Assembly: GCA_965230615.1 (NCBI GenBank)
Contig: OZ246012.1
Span: forward strand, 1,302,001-1,366,000
Length of the DNA stretch: 64,000 nucleotides
Reading direction: 5' to 3'
DNA from: G965230615 sp965230615
GTDB taxonomy: Bacteria; Pseudomonadota; Gammaproteobacteria; HTCC5015
A program made the translations under genes and the position numbers. The notes under the pieces were generated by a model. That model did not search any database. It was not told the origin of the DNA and saw only the letters and a program-made list of their open reading frames with translations. This document shows positions 19,509 through 29,785 of the stretch, piece after piece (the stretch's first letter is position 1; every line of letters starts with the position of its first letter).

Positions 19509-20324
19509 TTAACCTGCCACTTTTTCATCCAGCGCAGACCGCATGGTCGAAATAAGTTCACCAATAGCCTCAACGGCTGCTGTCGGCTGTTCTGTATGTT
19601 GCTCGATATGCCGTATCACGGCACTACCGACGACCACTGCATCAGCTAAATCACCAACTTGCTTAGCTGTATCGGCATCTTTAATACCAAAGCCCACACC
19701 CAATGGCAAGCTTGTCAATTCACGTACTTGGGCCAGCTTACTTGCCACTTCGGCCAGGTTAAGTGTTGATGCGCCGGTAACACCTTTGAGTGACACATAA
19801 TAAATAAAGCCACTGCCCACAGTACTAATTTTTTGAATACGCTCAGCGGTACTCGTGGGCGATAAGAGGAAAACAGGATCCAGCTCAGCGGCCTTAAAAT
19901 GTTCCAGTAATACCGCAGCCTCTTCTGGTGGTAAGTCGACAGTAATCACACCATCAACACCCGCTGTGGCAGCACGCTCTGCAAACTGTGCATACCCCAT
20001 AATTTCGATCGGGTTGGTATACCCCATTAAGACAATCGGCGTCTCTTGATTGGTATCACGGAAGGTCGCCACGATATCGAGTACATCTGCCAGACTGACA
20101 TTATGCTTCAGGGCACGCTCACACGCTGCCTGAATAACCGGACCATCGGCCATGGGGTCTGAAAAAGGCACGCCCAATTCGATGATATCAGCTCCTGCTG
20201 CCACTAAGGCATGCATAAACTGCAGCGTTGCATCCGGTTGCGGATCTCCGGCGGTTAAATAAGGAATCAGGGCTGTCTTACCTGCGGCTTTTAACTGCGC
20301 AAATCTAGCGGCTAGACGACTCAT
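19509..20324 (-). CDS. trpA: Tryptophan synthase alpha subunit
   Basis: Cleaves indole-glycerol phosphate to indole, passed to TrpB. The 271-residue TIM barrel shows the family signatures LIPYLTAGDPQ near residue 20 and ELGVPFSDPMADGPVIQ (catalytic Glu) near 47, with the second catalytic Asp in GVITVDLPPEEA. The ATG overlaps the trpB stop by 4 bp (ATGA), giving translational coupling for the complex. Confidence 0.97.
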   Translation of the reverse strand: MSRLAARFAQLKAAGKTALIPYLTAGDPQPDATLQFMHALVAAGADIIELGVPFSDPMADGPVIQAACERALKHNVSLADVLDIVATFRDTNQETPIVLMGYTNPIEIMGYAQFAERAATAGVDGVITVDLPPEEAAVLLEHFKAAELDPVFLLSPTSTAERIQKISTVGSGFIYYVSLKGVTGASTLNLAEVASKLAQVRELTSLPLGVGFGIKDADTAKQVGDLADAVVVGSAVIRHIEQHTEQPTAAVEAIGELISTMRSALDEKVAG

Positions 20325-21529
20325 AAAGCAATACCTTCAATTGCTGCCACGGTATTAATATCTTTATCACCACGACCCGATAAATTGACCAAAACGATTT
20401 CTTCAGGACGCATACCCGCTGCCAGCTTGGTAGCATAAGCAATCGCATGGCTCGATTCTAATGCAGGAATAATACCTTCAATACGCGTCAGCTGATGGAA
20501 AGCGGCCATTGCTTCAGCATCGGTCACGCTAACATAGTTAGCCCGCCCCATATCTTTTAACCAGGCATGCTCAGGACCAACACCTGGGTAATCCAAACCG
20601 GCTGATATCGAGTGGGTTTCAATAATCTGGCCGTTGTCGTCTTCCATAAGATAGGTACGATTGCCGTGCAGCACGCCCGGCTTACCGGCTGACAGTGGCG
20701 CTGAGTGACGACCTGTTTCAATACCATCACCAGCCGCCTCAACCCCATACAAGGCAACATCCTCATCACCCAAATACGGATGAAACAAGCCAATAGCATT
20801 AGAGCCACCACCAACACAGGCAACCAAGGCATCGGGTAAGCGCCCTTCATGTTGCATCATTTGTGTTTTGCTTTCGCGACCAATCACTGCTTGAAAATCT
20901 CGCACCATCGCAGGATAAGGATGTGGCCCGGCCACAGTACCGATAATATAAAAAGTATTATCCACATAGGTTACCCAATCACGCATTGCTTCGTTTAATG
21001 CATCTTTGAGTGTTTTAGAACCTGAGGTCACCGGGATAACTTCGGCACCCAGTAATTTCATACGATACACATTAGGGGCTTGCCGCTGAATATCTTCAGC
21101 CCCCATATACACAACACATTCGAGCCCTAAGCGTGCGGCCACCGTCGCCGAAGCAACACCGTGCTGACCAGCGCCCGTTTCAGCAATCACGCGGGTTTTG
21201 CCCATACGTTTCGCCAATAAGGCCTGCCCAATGGTGTTGTTCACCTTATGTGCACCCGTATGATTTAAGTCCTCACGTTTTAAATAAATCTTGGCCCCAC
21301 CCGCTGCACGGGTCAGGCGCTCAGCAAAGTATATGGGTGATGGGCGGCCAACATAGTGAGCCAAATCATTATCCAGCTCCGCTAAAAACTCAGGGTCCTT
21401 ACAATATTTTTTATAGGCTTGTGCCAGCTCTTCCACAGGCTCCATCAAGGTTTCAGCAATAAAACGGCCTCCATAATCACCAAAGTGGCCTGAACTGTCT
21501 GGAAATGCATAAAAATCATCTTGCTTCAT
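20321..21529 (-). CDS. trpB: Tryptophan synthase beta subunit
   Basis: PLP enzyme that joins indole and serine. The 402-residue protein carries the PLP-lysine motif NHTGAHKVNNTIGQ, the substrate loop ETGAGQHGVASA and the phosphate-binding CVGGGSNAIG. Its start overlaps the trpF stop by 4 bp and its stop overlaps the trpA start by 4 bp. There is no trp leader peptide, and no TrpI-type regulator adjacent, so the genes are likely expressed with the housekeeping operon. Confidence 0.98.
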   Translation of the reverse strand: MKQDDFYAFPDSSGHFGDYGGRFIAETLMEPVEELAQAYKKYCKDPEFLAELDNDLAHYVGRPSPIYFAERLTRAAGGAKIYLKREDLNHTGAHKVNNTIGQALLAKRMGKTRVIAETGAGQHGVASATVAARLGLECVVYMGAEDIQRQAPNVYRMKLLGAEVIPVTSGSKTLKDALNEAMRDWVTYVDNTFYIIGTVAGPHPYPAMVRDFQAVIGRESKTQMMQHEGRLPDALVACVGGGSNAIGLFHPYLGDEDVALYGVEAAGDGIETGRHSAPLSAGKPGVLHGNRTYLMEDDNGQIIETHSISAGLDYPGVGPEHAWLKDMGRANYVSVTDAEAMAAFHQLTRIEGIIPALESSHAIAYATKLAAGMRPEEIVLVNLSGRGDKDINTVAAIEGIAL

Positions 21530-22149
21530 TTGACACTCATTACCTGCTCTATAAATGCTCTTATCTTTGCCTGGCTTTTTATGCCTTTGCTGGCTTCGAC
21601 ACCGCTGCTGACATCAACGCCATAGCAAGGTGCTTGCCGTATGGCATTAGCCACATTCTCTGGACTAAGGCCGCCGGCCAAAATCAGTGGTTTATCACTT
21701 TGAGTAGGGACCTGCTGCCAATTAAACTGATCACCCGAACCGCCTGCTTCGCCGGTTTTGACAGCATCTAATAAAAACCCGCTTGCCCCAGGAAAGTCTG
21801 CAGTATAAGCAGCTACATCCGGATTATCCAACATTGCAACCGACTTTATATAATTGACGCCAAATGACTCACAATACACAGGCGTTTCATTGCCGTGAAA
21901 TTGCAGTGTATCTAAGCGTAATGCCGACAGCACCTGCCTAACCTTCCCGGCCTCAGCGTCCATAAATAAGCCGACGGTTGTTACAAATGCCGGAAGGGCC
22001 GCAACAATCGCCTCAGCCTGCGCTATGCTGACATTTCTGGGGCTTGCTTCATAGAACACCAGGCCAATCGCATCGACACCCAGCATGGCAGCATACTGGC
22101 CATCCTCAGGTCGAGTAATACCGCAAATTTTGATCCGTGTTCTCAGCAA
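21526..22149 (-). CDS. trpF: Phosphoribosylanthranilate isomerase
   Basis: Isomerises phosphoribosylanthranilate in tryptophan synthesis. The 207-residue barrel begins RTRIKICGITRPEDGQ with the catalytic Cys in KICG, and the general acid Asp in LLDAVKTGEAGGSGDQFNW. The start is TTG, the only possible one, since an in-frame TAA lies two codons upstream. It overlaps trpB by 4 bp. Confidence 0.95.
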   Translation of the reverse strand: MLRTRIKICGITRPEDGQYAAMLGVDAIGLVFYEASPRNVSIAQAEAIVAALPAFVTTVGLFMDAEAGKVRQVLSALRLDTLQFHGNETPVYCESFGVNYIKSVAMLDNPDVAAYTADFPGASGFLLDAVKTGEAGGSGDQFNWQQVPTQSDKPLILAGGLSPENVANAIRQAPCYGVDVSSGVEASKGIKSQAKIRAFIEQVMSVK

Positions 22150-22233
22150 GGCGCTTTATCAACCTACTCTCAATTTTCAAACTAGGAGGGCATAGTAACA
22201 AATCATTGGGTGATTCGCATAAAAGACAGCAAA

Positions 22234-23013
22234 TTAGGCAAATATCGGCAAGCTCAAGCGCTGCGGTAAACCATAGTGCGCCGGGTATTGCACATCAACC
22301 AGATAGAGACCATTCGGTGGCGCAGTCACGCCCGCCTGGCGACGATCCCGCAAAGCCAGTACTTCTGCCGCCCAGCTAACGGGTCTATCTCCCATGCCTA
22401 TAGCCAACAACACCCCGACAATGTTTCTGACCATATGGTGCAAGAACGCATTCGCCTCGATATCAATATAAATATAATCCCCCACCCGCAGCACATCCAG
22501 TGCAAAGACTTCGCGCATGGGCGTATTAGATTGGCATTCGGCAGCCCGAAAAGCACTGAAATCCTGCTCACCCAGCAATGACTGAGCGGCGGTATGCATG
22601 GCATCAGCGTCCAACGCTTTATGATAAGAGCTTACCAAAGAATTAAATAGTGCAGTGCGTGTCCAGCGATTGTTGATGACATAGCGATAACGACGTGCAG
22701 TCGCACTAAAACGTGCATGAAAATCATCACTGACCGGCCTGGCCCACAGCAAAGAGATATCAAAAGGCATATTCGTATTAGCCCCGAAGACCCAACTATG
22801 CTCAGCCCGCTGGGCATGGCTATCAAAATGAATCACCTGAGCGGTGGCGTGTACACCGGTATCGGTGCGACCAGCACACATCACCGTAATAGGTTGATTA
22901 GCGACTTTGCTAAGCGCTGCCTCGACCAATTGCTGTACAGCAAGACTATTACTCTGGTACTGCCAGCCATGATAACGACTGCCGTTATATTCAACGCCGG
23001 CGGCGATACGCAT
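22234..23013 (-). CDS. truA: tRNA pseudouridine(38-40) synthase
   Basis: Makes pseudouridine in the anticodon arm of many tRNAs. The protein shows MRIAAGVEYNGSRYHGWQ at the start and the catalytic Asp in CAGRTDTGVHATAQVIHFD. The open frame reaches 11 codons further upstream (to 23046), but MRIAAGVEYNG matches the family start, so 23013 is chosen. The fimV-truA-trpF order is typical of Pseudomonas relatives. Confidence 0.95.
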   Translation of the reverse strand: MRIAAGVEYNGSRYHGWQYQSNSLAVQQLVEAALSKVANQPITVMCAGRTDTGVHATAQVIHFDSHAQRAEHSWVFGANTNMPFDISLLWARPVSDDFHARFSATARRYRYVINNRWTRTALFNSLVSSYHKALDADAMHTAAQSLLGEQDFSAFRAAECQSNTPMREVFALDVLRVGDYIYIDIEANAFLHHMVRNIVGVLLAIGMGDRPVSWAAEVLALRDRRQAGVTAPPNGLYLVDVQYPAHYGLPQRLSLPIFA

Positions 23014-23081
23014 AATATTAAATATGAGGAGGGCGAAAGCCAGCACAGATAATAGGCTGGCTTTGTAAAGCTTGTTTAGGG

Positions 23082-26000
23082 TTAAGCAATTTGTTGTAAC
23101 AGTGCTTCAGCTTCACGCTTCTGCTCAGCATTACCTTCGGCAAGTACTTCTTCTAAAGTACTACTGGCACCATCATTATCACCCATATCCATATAGGCTT
23201 TGGCAAGATCTAGTTTGGTGGATACTTCATCGAGTCCTTCGCTATTATCGCCACTGATCGTATCATCAGCATCGTCCATTTCAGCATCGATAATCGTATC
23301 ATCGTCAGTTAGATCAAATTCGGTCTCACTGCTATCCTCTGACAGGTCCAGTTCAATATCATCGTTGCTATCATCAAGCTCAGCAATCAGGTCATCGCCT
23401 GCCTGCTCACCGATATCACCAAGATCCAAATCAAAGTCATCATCAACATCCTCGATACCATTGACGTCTTCAGCATCGAGCAAATCAGCGCTTACATCAT
23501 CAGCTGCAGCTTCTGCACCTTCTGTACCGGCGTCATTTTCATCATCGAGGTTGAAACCCGCAAAAGCCACTGTGGCCTCTGGCGCACTTTCAACAACGGT
23601 TGCTTCGCTATCTAAATCATCAAAAACATCATCGGCGCTATCATCCAGACCTAAATCAGCATCAAGATCAACGACATCCTCTGCTGCATCGAGATCCCCT
23701 GCTATATCCAGATCAATCTCGGCTGCATCACTGACAGCTTCTGCACTTGCTGGGGGTTCTTCATCACCCAAGCCTAATTCATCTGCATTAAAGTCAATAT
23801 CTAAATCAGCCACTGACTCTGAAGCTTCATCAATGCTGTCAGCCAAATCGAACTCCAACTCATCATCCAATTCGGTATCGGTTGAAGCAGGTTCTAAGTC
23901 ACCTGAGGCATCGAGAATTTGTGTCTCATCAGCTTCGTCAAGCTCACCATTGGCTGGCGATATAACAGTTTCATCATATTCGTCACTACTGGCCGAACTA
24001 CTGGCAGCACTATCTTCATCACCAAGATCAAGATCAAAATCGGTACTGGTTGATGCCTCAGCTGGCTCATCGCCGCCGAAATCTAAATCAAAATCAGCAG
24101 TCGCTGAATCGCCTGCATCACCAATATCAAAGTCAGCAGTTTCTGGCTTGGCCGGTGCGAAGTCTGAAGCTTTCAGGCCAGAGTCTGCTGCACCGACAAA
24201 CAGGCTATTATCTGGTGCAATTTCTTTACCCATGGCCACAGCCTTATCCCAAGTACGGCTTGGCTTACCATTGAGTGAAGCATGCATTTCAGCAGCTAGT
24301 TTATTGAACTCATCTTTCTTACCGGCTGCAAAAAACGTTTCGAGCAGCTTACCTTTATATTCGATACGATCCGGATTAGCACCAATCGCTGTCGCTAACA
24401 ATTCCTCGGCTTGATCAAATAAGCCATAAGCGAGATAAACATCTGCTTCAGCAGTCGTGTCATCCGCCACTTCTTCTTCAGCTTCAGCAGGCGCTGCAGC
24501 ACCCGGTGCTAAGCGCTCAGTTTCAGTGTATTGCGGCGGCTTACCCATTATCATGGTAGAGTCACTATCGAAGTCGCCAGCAGGTTCTTCTTCCTCAACC
24601 GGAGCTTCAACCGCTTCTTCGACAACCTCAGACTCTTCAATAGGCGGCACATCATCAGCAGCTTCTGCAACCGCTGCTGACACATCCGCGGTCTGTTCAA
24701 AGTTGGTTTCGTCTTGCTTTTTCTTACCAAATAAATTGGTAATCGGCGCGAACATCGCAGATAAACGCTCACCTAAAGAGGCAGGCTCACTGGTTTCACT
24801 CTCAACGACCTTATCATCACCGCCTTTCTTAAATAGCCGGAATAGCAAAAAGATCAATAATAAAGGCACGATAAGCACAACAGCCAAGCCCGCAGTAGAG
24901 CTTAAAATATCAGCTGCCATACTGTTATAAGGTGATGGCAATAAGTCGTAAGCCATACCAGCAATAAAGCCACTCGGGCGACTCGGTGATGGTGCTGCCA
25001 CAACGGTCGGCGGTGGTGCGGCTGTATCAGCGGTGTTATCCAGTGAAAGCTCGCTATCGTCAGTGGCTAATGCATCTTCTGCAAACTCATCATCGGCGAA
25101 TTCATCACCAGCAAACTCATCACCAGCAAACTCATCACCAGCAAACTCATCATCAGCGAATTCATCACCGGCAAAACTATCTTCACCAGCATCCGCAGCA
25201 AACTCATCACCGGCAAAACTATCTTCACCAGCATCCGCAGCAAACTCATCATCGCTAAATTCATCTTGCGCAAACTCATCATCAGCAAACTCGTCGCTAG
25301 CGAATTCATCTTCTGCGCCAAAATCAGTATCGCCTGCAAAGCTATCTGTATCTGCACTAAACTCATCATCTGCTGTAAATTCATCTTCAGCACCGAATTC
25401 ATTATCTAAGCCCAGCGAGTCATCACTGCTGCTATCTTCGGAAAATTCGTCCGTCGCAAATTCATCGTCTGCGGCAAACCCATCATCGCTGAACTCGTCT
25501 TGCGCGAATTCATCGACAGCTGCTGTTTGATCTGCTGCTTCCTGTACGGTTGCTTCAAGATTAGCCAAGCGGCTCTGTAACTGGGCCAGTTGCTCATCTT
25601 TAATTGTCAGCATACGCTCAGCGGTTTCGAGCTGATCGGAAACATCTGTTAGACGTGACTCAAGTTCGTTTTTTTCCAAACGCAGTGCTGCCAGCTGCTC
25701 ACGTGCTAACTGCAAATCAACAGCCAATGAGCTACCTGAGTCTAAGCCTTCCTGCTCACCTGCTGCACGTGCAGTGGCATCAGCATCACGACCAGGCGAT
25801 AAGATACTTAAGCTGCCTGACTGCTCTTGTTCATAATCACTGTAATCACTATCGCTGTAACTGTCAGCTGCGTCATATTCAGTACTGGCGGCGCCAGCAA
25901 AGCGTTCGCGATATTCCCGCCAAAGTGCATTTTGCTGTTGGACTTCTGCAACAGCTTGCGCATTATCCAGCGCTGTTAAGCTGTTACGATCAGGCATGCG

Positions 26001-27383
26001 TAATACAAAACCTTTGCGAACATTATTGATATTGTTCTCAATAAAAGCATCAGGGTTTTGCCTTAGGATTGCCAGCATAGCCTGATGGACACTGACATCG
26101 GCAGGCTTATAGTTTTCAGCAATTTCCCACAATGTATCGCCTGACTCTACTTCATATTCATCGCCGCTGAGTGTTGAAGAACTGCCACCGACAGCATCTT
26201 CAGCAGCAAACTGTGCCAGTAATGCCTGAGTCGTTTCTTCATCATAGGGGATGCTGTCATCTAGACTGATATCAATATCTGGGATATCCGATGGCGCAGC
26301 ACTGTCCGCAGCAACATCAAAATCTGCACCCTCATCAAAGGCGCCTTCATCAAACTCTTCGGCTGCCAGTTCATCTTCAAAGGAGGCTAACTCATCTTCC
26401 TCTGCCAGCAGCGCTTCTTCAGCCGCCAGTTCATCTTCGAGAAACTCATCCTGTAACAGCTCATCTTCGAGTGAGAGTGAACCGTCATCAAGCGACTCAT
26501 CCGCGATAAAGTCGTCTTCATTGCCAAAGTCATCTGCGGCAAAGTCATCTGCGGCAAAGTCATCTTCAATAAATTCATCTTCGGCGAAATCGTCTTCAAA
26601 GCCAAGATCGCTTTCCTCAGCCGCCAACTCACTCTCTGTTAAACCCGCATCTTCCTCGGTCGCCAAACCAGCATCGGTAAAAGTCTCATCAAGTTCGGAT
26701 TCGAGATCACCGGCAGCAGCGTCATCAGCAGTATCGATTTCGATATCAGGGATAGGTGTAAGGCCAGATGAGGATTCATCATCAAACGATAGGTCCTCGT
26801 CGAACTCACCTTCAAAAGGGTCTTCTTCAACGGCTTCGAAGTCATCTTCAAAACCAAAATCTTCCGCAGCAGTATCAGTATCGCGTTCAATCAGGGCGGG
26901 TTGGCCCGCGACAGAGGTGTCCGCATCAAAGTCACCACTGGGTGTTTGAGCTGGTGTTGAAGCGGGTTGTGCTGGCGATGTCGTATTAAAGACGGGTGGA
27001 TCCAAGAGAATAGTATATTCCCTTACCAGCCGACCACGAGGCCAGTCGATATCAACTAAAAAGTTAACAAAGGGCTCTTTTAAAGGGTTTTGAGTCGAAA
27101 GCTTTATATAAGGTGTGCCATCGGCTTTACTGGCCAGCTCAAACTTAATCTTTGTGAGATAAAAGGGGCGCTCAACACCTGCCTGTAAAAAGGCTTCTTC
27201 AGATGCCAGCTTGATAATCATGCCATCCGTTTCGCCTGGGCGCACGGATGTCAGTGCAATCTCTGCATCTAAGGTTTGATTAAGTGCTGAGTAGACCTCT
27301 ATATCACCTAAACCGAGGCCATAACTCACACGAGCAGTAAATGCTGCCAAACATATAATTACTAATGTCGATAATTTTCGCAC
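23082..27383 (-). CDS. fimV: FimV/HubP-type polar hub protein
   Basis: A very large acidic inner-membrane protein (1433 residues from the chosen start) that organises the cell pole and type IV pili. It has a signal peptide, then the conserved periplasmic opening GLGLGDIEVYSALNQTLDAEI. A LysM domain is at about 408-460 (YEVESGDTLWEIAENY), followed by a coiled coil, DEFA-type acidic repeats at about 698-770, a TM helix at about 830-855, a long acidic cytoplasmic part and the C-terminal FimV motif (LDLAKAYMDMGDNDGASSTLEEVL). The GTG at 27383 begins the signal peptide and has GGAG upstream. An in-frame ATG at 27455 would add 24 residues. Confidence 0.93.
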   Translation of the reverse strand: MRKLSTLVIICLAAFTARVSYGLGLGDIEVYSALNQTLDAEIALTSVRPGETDGMIIKLASEEAFLQAGVERPFYLTKIKFELASKADGTPYIKLSTQNPLKEPFVNFLVDIDWPRGRLVREYTILLDPPVFNTTSPAQPASTPAQTPSGDFDADTSVAGQPALIERDTDTAAEDFGFEDDFEAVEEDPFEGEFDEDLSFDDESSSGLTPIPDIEIDTADDAAAGDLESELDETFTDAGLATEEDAGLTESELAAEESDLGFEDDFAEDEFIEDDFAADDFAADDFGNEDDFIADESLDDGSLSLEDELLQDEFLEDELAAEEALLAEEDELASFEDELAAEEFDEGAFDEGADFDVAADSAAPSDIPDIDISLDDSIPYDEETTQALLAQFAAEDAVGGSSSTLSGDEYEVESGDTLWEIAENYKPADVSVHQAMLAILRQNPDAFIENNINNVRKGFVLRMPDRNSLTALDNAQAVAEVQQQNALWREYRERFAGAASTEYDAADSYSDSDYSDYEQEQSGSLSILSPGRDADATARAAGEQEGLDSGSSLAVDLQLAREQLAALRLEKNELESRLTDVSDQLETAERMLTIKDEQLAQLQSRLANLEATVQEAADQTAAVDEFAQDEFSDDGFAADDEFATDEFSEDSSSDDSLGLDNEFGAEDEFTADDEFSADTDSFAGDTDFGAEDEFASDEFADDEFAQDEFSDDEFAADAGEDSFAGDEFAADAGEDSFAGDEFADDEFAGDEFAGDEFAGDEFADDEFAEDALATDDSELSLDNTADTAAPPPTVVAAPSPSRPSGFIAGMAYDLLPSPYNSMAADILSSTAGLAVVLIVPLLLIFLLFRLFKKGGDDKVVESETSEPASLGERLSAMFAPITNLFGKKKQDETNFEQTADVSAAVAEAADDVPPIEESEVVEEAVEAPVEEEEPAGDFDSDSTMIMGKPPQYTETERLAPGAAAPAEAEEEVADDTTAEADVYLAYGLFDQAEELLATAIGANPDRIEYKGKLLETFFAAGKKDEFNKLAAEMHASLNGKPSRTWDKAVAMGKEIAPDNSLFVGAADSGLKASDFAPAKPETADFDIGDAGDSATADFDLDFGGDEPAEASTSTDFDLDLGDEDSAASSSASSDEYDETVISPANGELDEADETQILDASGDLEPASTDTELDDELEFDLADSIDEASESVADLDIDFNADELGLGDEEPPASAEAVSDAAEIDLDIAGDLDAAEDVVDLDADLGLDDSADDVFDDLDSEATVVESAPEATVAFAGFNLDDENDAGTEGAEAAADDVSADLLDAEDVNGIEDVDDDFDLDLGDIGEQAGDDLIAELDDSNDDIELDLSEDSSETEFDLTDDDTIIDAEMDDADDTISGDNSEGLDEVSTKLDLAKAYMDMGDNDGASSTLEEVLAEGNAEQKREAEALLQQIA
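25075..25290. repeat. 15-bp tandem repeats coding for DEFA-type acidic repeats
   Basis: Inside fimV the motif CAAACTCATCACCAG and close variants recur in tandem, in register with 5-residue units such as DEFAG. A longer 54-bp unit containing GEDSFAGDEFAAD is also duplicated here. Array length is expected to differ between strains. Confidence 0.75.
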
Positions 27384-27514
27384 GCTCAAATAAGCTCCAA
27401 GTGGCTTATCCCAAAGAGAATGTTGGCGCAATTTCTCATTGATTAACACCAACATGCGTCATTTTTTGAGAATATACTTTAAAAGTAGAGCTTTAACAAC
27501 ATTAAATCAATAGC

Positions 27515-28534
27515 TTACATAAATTTTTTCAACAAAATCTCCGCAATTTGTACGCTATTGAGGGCTGCACCCTTGCGAACGTTGTCTGATACGACCCATA
27601 AATTGATGCCGCGAGGGTGTGAAATGTCTTCGCGAATACGACCGACAAACACCGGGTCGGTGCCTGCAGACTCTGTAACCGCTGTCGGATAGCCACCATT
27701 TTCGCGCTCATCGAGCACAGTGACACCGGCTGCTTTACCCAACAGCTCGGTCACAGCGTCGGCTGAGATTTTTTCACGCGTTTCAATATGTACCGCTTCA
27801 GAGTGGCCGTAAAACACTGGAATGCGCACGGCAGTTGGATTCACCTGAATGTTGTCATCTTCCATAATTTTTTTGGTTTCCCAAACCATTTTCATCTCTT
27901 CCTTGGTATAGCCGTTATCCATAAATTTGTCTATCTGTGGCAAGGCATTAAAGGCAATTTGCTTAGGATAGACTGCAGGCTCGGCCGATTTGCTATTGAG
28001 CAGATTGGCGGTCTGCATTGCCAGCTCTTCAATCGCCTCTTTACCGGTACCAGATACGGCCTGGTAAGTCGCAACATTAATACGCTCAATGCCAACGGCA
28101 TCATGGATTGGCTTGAGTGCCACTAACATTTGGATAGTTGAGCAGTTTGGATTAGCAATAATGCCACGGTTACTGTATTGCTCGATGGCATGCGCATTGA
28201 CTTCAGGCACGACCAATGGAATATCGTCATCATAGCGGAAGTGAGAGGTATTATCGATCACAGTACAGCCAGCAGCAGCGGCCTTAGGCGCATATTCAGC
28301 CGAAATCGATCCACCCGCAGAAAACAACCCAATCGGGGTTTGACTGAAGTCAAACTCGGCTAAGTCCTGCACCACCAATTGCTTATCACCAAATTCAACC
28401 CGCTTACCGGCTGAACGGCTACTGGCCAAGGCAAATACCTGATCCACAGGAAAATTACGCTCTGCCAGTATTGATAAGATTGTCTCGCCTACCGCACCGG
28501 TGGCCCCTACTACTGCAACATTTACTTTTGACAT
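27515..28534 (-). CDS. asd: Aspartate-semialdehyde dehydrogenase
   Basis: Reduces aspartyl phosphate to the semialdehyde, the branch point for lysine, threonine, methionine and diaminopimelate. The 339-residue protein shows the NADP loop VAVVGATGAVGET and the active-site Cys in ANPNCSTIQ, plus PVFYGHSEAVHIET near residue 240. A leuB-asd-fimV order is found in Pseudomonas relatives, which also carry a second, distinct asd-like paralogue in some species. The gene lies 99 bp after leuB. Confidence 0.94.
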   Translation of the reverse strand: MSKVNVAVVGATGAVGETILSILAERNFPVDQVFALASSRSAGKRVEFGDKQLVVQDLAEFDFSQTPIGLFSAGGSISAEYAPKAAAAGCTVIDNTSHFRYDDDIPLVVPEVNAHAIEQYSNRGIIANPNCSTIQMLVALKPIHDAVGIERINVATYQAVSGTGKEAIEELAMQTANLLNSKSAEPAVYPKQIAFNALPQIDKFMDNGYTKEEMKMVWETKKIMEDDNIQVNPTAVRIPVFYGHSEAVHIETREKISADAVTELLGKAAGVTVLDERENGGYPTAVTESAGTDPVFVGRIREDISHPRGINLWVVSDNVRKGAALNSVQIAEILLKKFM

Positions 28535-28633
28535 ATTTGCCTCTACACAATTGGCTGATTAAGGCTGCCTAACCCGGCCAAACGCCTTATGCAATATCAG
28601 CTCATCCTACTTTTTAATGGATATAATTCAATA

Positions 28634-29713
28634 TTAAGCGCGCAATGCTGCAACAACAGCATCACCAATTTCACCGGTACCGGCCACTTGTGTGCCCGGC
28701 GTCGCAATATCGGCTGAGCGCATACCTTGGGAAATCACACGACCAACAGCAGCGTCTACCTTATCGGCCAGCTCAGTTTCACCAAAGGTATAACGCAATA
28801 ACATGGCAACCGATAGAATCGTTGCCAATGGATTGGCCACACCCTTACCGGCAATATCAGGTGCTGAACCATGCACTGGCTCATACATACCCTTACCACT
28901 CGCCGCCAATGAAGCCGACGGCAACATGCCAATAGAACCGGTTAGCATGGCGGCAATATCCGATAAGATATCGCCAAATAAATTGCCGGTAACAACCACA
29001 TCAAACTGTTTAGGCCTGGCAACCAGCTGCATCGCCGCATTATCAACATACATATGCGACAACTCGACTTCTGGATAGTCTTTGGCAACCGACTCCACTA
29101 CATCACGCCAAAGCTCAGAGACTTCCAATACATTGGCTTTATCAACGGAACAAAGTCGCTTATTGCGCTTCATAGCAATATCAAACGCCGAACGTGCAAT
29201 ACGGGCGACTTCTGACTCGCTATAGCGTTGCGTATTAAAGCCTTCGCGCTCACCATTGGCGTTGGTTTCAATGCCGCGTGGCTTACCGAAGTAAATGCCA
29301 CCGGTTAATTCACGCACAATCATCAGGTCCAAGCCTGCGACCAGCTCTGGTTTCAAACTTGAAGCATCGGCTAACTCTGGGTATAAAATCGCTGGACGTA
29401 AATTAGAAAACAGTTCGAACTCGGCCCGCAGTCCCAGCAAACCGGTTTCAGGCCGGTGTTCACGTGGCAAGGTATCGTATTGTGGGCCACCCACAGCGCC
29501 TAATAAGATCGCATCAGCGGCATGACAAACTTTCAAGGTGCTCTCTGGTAAAGGATGACCTTCCGCATCATAGGCACAGCCACCCACAAGGGCCGTTTCT
29601 GTCTCTACCTGCAGCCCATAGTCACTGCTCAAGCAATCCAGCACTTTTTGTGCCTCAAGCATAATCTCGGTACCGATGCCATCACCCGGTAATACTGCAA
29701 TTTTTTTGGTCAT
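28634..29713 (-). CDS. leuB: 3-isopropylmalate dehydrogenase
   Basis: Oxidative decarboxylation step of leucine synthesis. The 359-residue protein has the start KIAVLPGDGIGTEIM, the substrate Arg region RPETGLLGLRAEFELFSNLRPA, the metal-binding Asp segment NLFGDILSDIAAMLTGSIGMLPSA and the NAD-binding PVHGSAPDIAGKGVANP. It follows leuD by 72 bp in the leuC-leuD-leuB set. Confidence 0.97.
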   Translation of the reverse strand: MTKKIAVLPGDGIGTEIMLEAQKVLDCLSSDYGLQVETETALVGGCAYDAEGHPLPESTLKVCHAADAILLGAVGGPQYDTLPREHRPETGLLGLRAEFELFSNLRPAILYPELADASSLKPELVAGLDLMIVRELTGGIYFGKPRGIETNANGEREGFNTQRYSESEVARIARSAFDIAMKRNKRLCSVDKANVLEVSELWRDVVESVAKDYPEVELSHMYVDNAAMQLVARPKQFDVVVTGNLFGDILSDIAAMLTGSIGMLPSASLAASGKGMYEPVHGSAPDIAGKGVANPLATILSVAMLLRYTFGETELADKVDAAVGRVISQGMRSADIATPGTQVAGTGEIGDAVVAALRA

Positions 29714-29785
29714 TGTGAATTCTGCTCTCTATCTCTGTGATCCGATAAATATAGGGTAAATATACGCTATTGCTCTGCCAGCTAT

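Noticed and set aside
25075..25290. Possible CRISPR-like array
   Set aside because: The repeats are 15-bp in-frame units without unique spacers, inside fimV.
23200..26949. Long Ser-rich frames on the plus strand opposite fimV
   Set aside because: They are the complement of Asp/Glu-rich acidic codons in fimV; low-complexity shadows with no independent signals.
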